Shown piece by piece: positions 5,054 through 5,799 of a DNA stretch of 5,799 nt. The stretch spans positions 1 to 5,799 of the forward strand of contig CAMWRO010000193.1 of the NCBI GenBank assembly GCA_947176615.1. The letters are read 5' to 3'. This stretch comes from an uncultured Porphyromonadaceae bacterium. Its GTDB lineage: Bacteria; Bacteroidota; Bacteroidia; Bacteroidales; Muribaculaceae. The notes beneath the pieces are model-generated. The model ran no database searches and was not told the origin of the DNA. It was given only the letters and a program-made list of their open reading frames with translations. Numbering within the stretch: position 1 is the stretch's first letter; every line of letters starts with the position of its first letter. A program made the position numbers and the translations under genes.

Positions 5054-5799
5054 ATGAAATATTTTGGAGCACATGTATCGGCACAGGCCGGAGTCAGTCA
5101 GGCACCTGTCAACGCACATCTGATAGGAGCGAAATCGTTTGCGCTTTTTACCCGCAATCCCTCCCGCTGGACTTCCCCTGCGTTAAAGGAAACTGAAATT
5201 GATGCGTTTAAACTGAACTGTGAGACCTATGGCTATACCCCTGACGTCATCCTGCCCCACGACAGTTATCTCATCAACCTCGGGTCTCCCGATGCCGAGA
5301 AACTCGAAAAATCGCGAGCCGCGTTTCTTGACGAAATGAAACGATGCGAGCAACTTGGGTTGAAGTTACTCAACTTTCATCCCGGGAGTCATCTGAAACT
5401 TATCGAGACTGATGCCTGCCTCGACCTGATTGCCGAGTCAATCAACATCGTCCTCGACAAAACGTCGGGAGTCAAGGCTGTTATCGAGAACACTGCCGGA
5501 CAGGGCAGCAACCTCGGCTATACCTTTGAACAGATTGCCCGCATTATCGACCATGTCGAAGACAAATCGCGAGTCGGGGTGTGCATTGACTCCTGTCATG
5601 CCTTTGCAGCCGGATATGACCTGTCAACTCCCGAAGGGTATGAGAAGACATGGAAAACTTTTGACGACGTCATCGGGTTCCGTTATCTTTCAGGAATGCA
5701 CCTCAATGACACCAAAACAGGTCTTGGTTCCAAGGTTGACCGCCACGAGTCACTCGGCAAAGGGATGCTCGGCAGCGAATTTTTCCGCCTCCTTGCAGC
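5054..5799 (+). CDS. nfo: Deoxyribonuclease IV (endonuclease IV), 3' end missing
   Basis: AP endonuclease of base-excision repair: it cuts the DNA backbone 5' to abasic sites and removes blocked 3' ends, using three zinc ions in a TIM barrel. 248 residues are visible of about 285; the right edge cuts the gene. Numbering runs without gaps against the E. coli enzyme as I recall it, and eight of its nine zinc ligands are present at the same positions: H69, H109, E145, D179, H182, H216, D229 and H231. The ninth, E261, lies beyond the window. Signature stretches LPHDSYLINLG, NFHPGSH, ENTAGQGSNLG, CIDSCHAFAAGYD and MHLND are intact. The ATG at 5054 is directly preceded by an in-frame TAG and gives the canonical MKYFGAHVSA start, so it is firm. 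No Shine-Dalgarno sequence. A good promoter sits 30-62 bp upstream, and the MerR gene is divergent. Confidence 0.98.
   Translation, partial: MKYFGAHVSAQAGVSQAPVNAHLIGAKSFALFTRNPSRWTSPALKETEIDAFKLNCETYGYTPDVILPHDSYLINLGSPDAEKLEKSRAAFLDEMKRCEQLGLKLLNFHPGSHLKLIETDACLDLIAESINIVLDKTSGVKAVIENTAGQGSNLGYTFEQIARIIDHVEDKSRVGVCIDSCHAFAAGYDLSTPEGYEKTWKTFDDVIGFRYLSGMHLNDTKTGLGSKVDRHESLGKGMLGSEFFRLLA

Noticed and set aside
1..5799. A novel defence, mobile or biosynthetic system
   Set aside because: Most genes belong to common chromosomal families or are single small genes with their own signals; there are no transposase, integrase, repeat-spacer array, toxin-antitoxin pair or multi-gene cluster of unknowns.

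Overview
The window looks like an ordinary stretch of core chromosome from a member of the Bacteroidota, most likely order Bacteroidales. This is inferred from three things. The dipeptidyl peptidase III carries the HECLGH zinc motif I associate with Bacteroides-type enzymes. Start codons lack Shine-Dalgarno sequences. Several genes are preceded by the Bacteroidota promoter pattern TTTG-N19/20-TAnnTTTG. The family within the order cannot be fixed from the sequence alone.

Layout: (1) 1-921, plus strand: C-terminal part of an M49 dipeptidyl peptidase III, cut by the left edge and followed by a strong hairpin terminator. (2) 996-2573, minus strand: prfC (release factor 3), convergent with the peptidase. 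(3) 2660-3190, minus strand: a SpoU/TrmH-type RNA methyltransferase upstream of prfC; each of the two has its own promoter. (4) 3303-3710, plus strand: a small DUF4332 double helix-hairpin-helix protein, divergent from the methyltransferase and followed by a hairpin. (5) 3951-4550, plus strand: an unrecognised small lipoprotein. (6) 4568-4906, minus strand: a short MerR-family regulator, convergent with the lipoprotein gene. (7) 5054 to the right edge, plus strand: nfo (endonuclease IV), divergent from the MerR gene and missing its C-terminus.

The genes do not form one operon or pathway. They are mostly single transcription units for peptide turnover, translation termination, RNA modification and base-excision repair, plus small proteins of unknown role. 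I see no mobile element, CRISPR array, RNA gene, prophage or clear defence or secretion system. The parts most worth a second look are the repeat-rich nfo promoter region next to the MerR gene, the apparently near-leaderless MerR start, the 9-bp tandem duplication that doubles the stop codon of the methyltransferase gene, and the unclassified lipoprotein with a repeated IQGTWT motif. No gene-free stretch exceeds 300 bases; the longest is 3711-3950.
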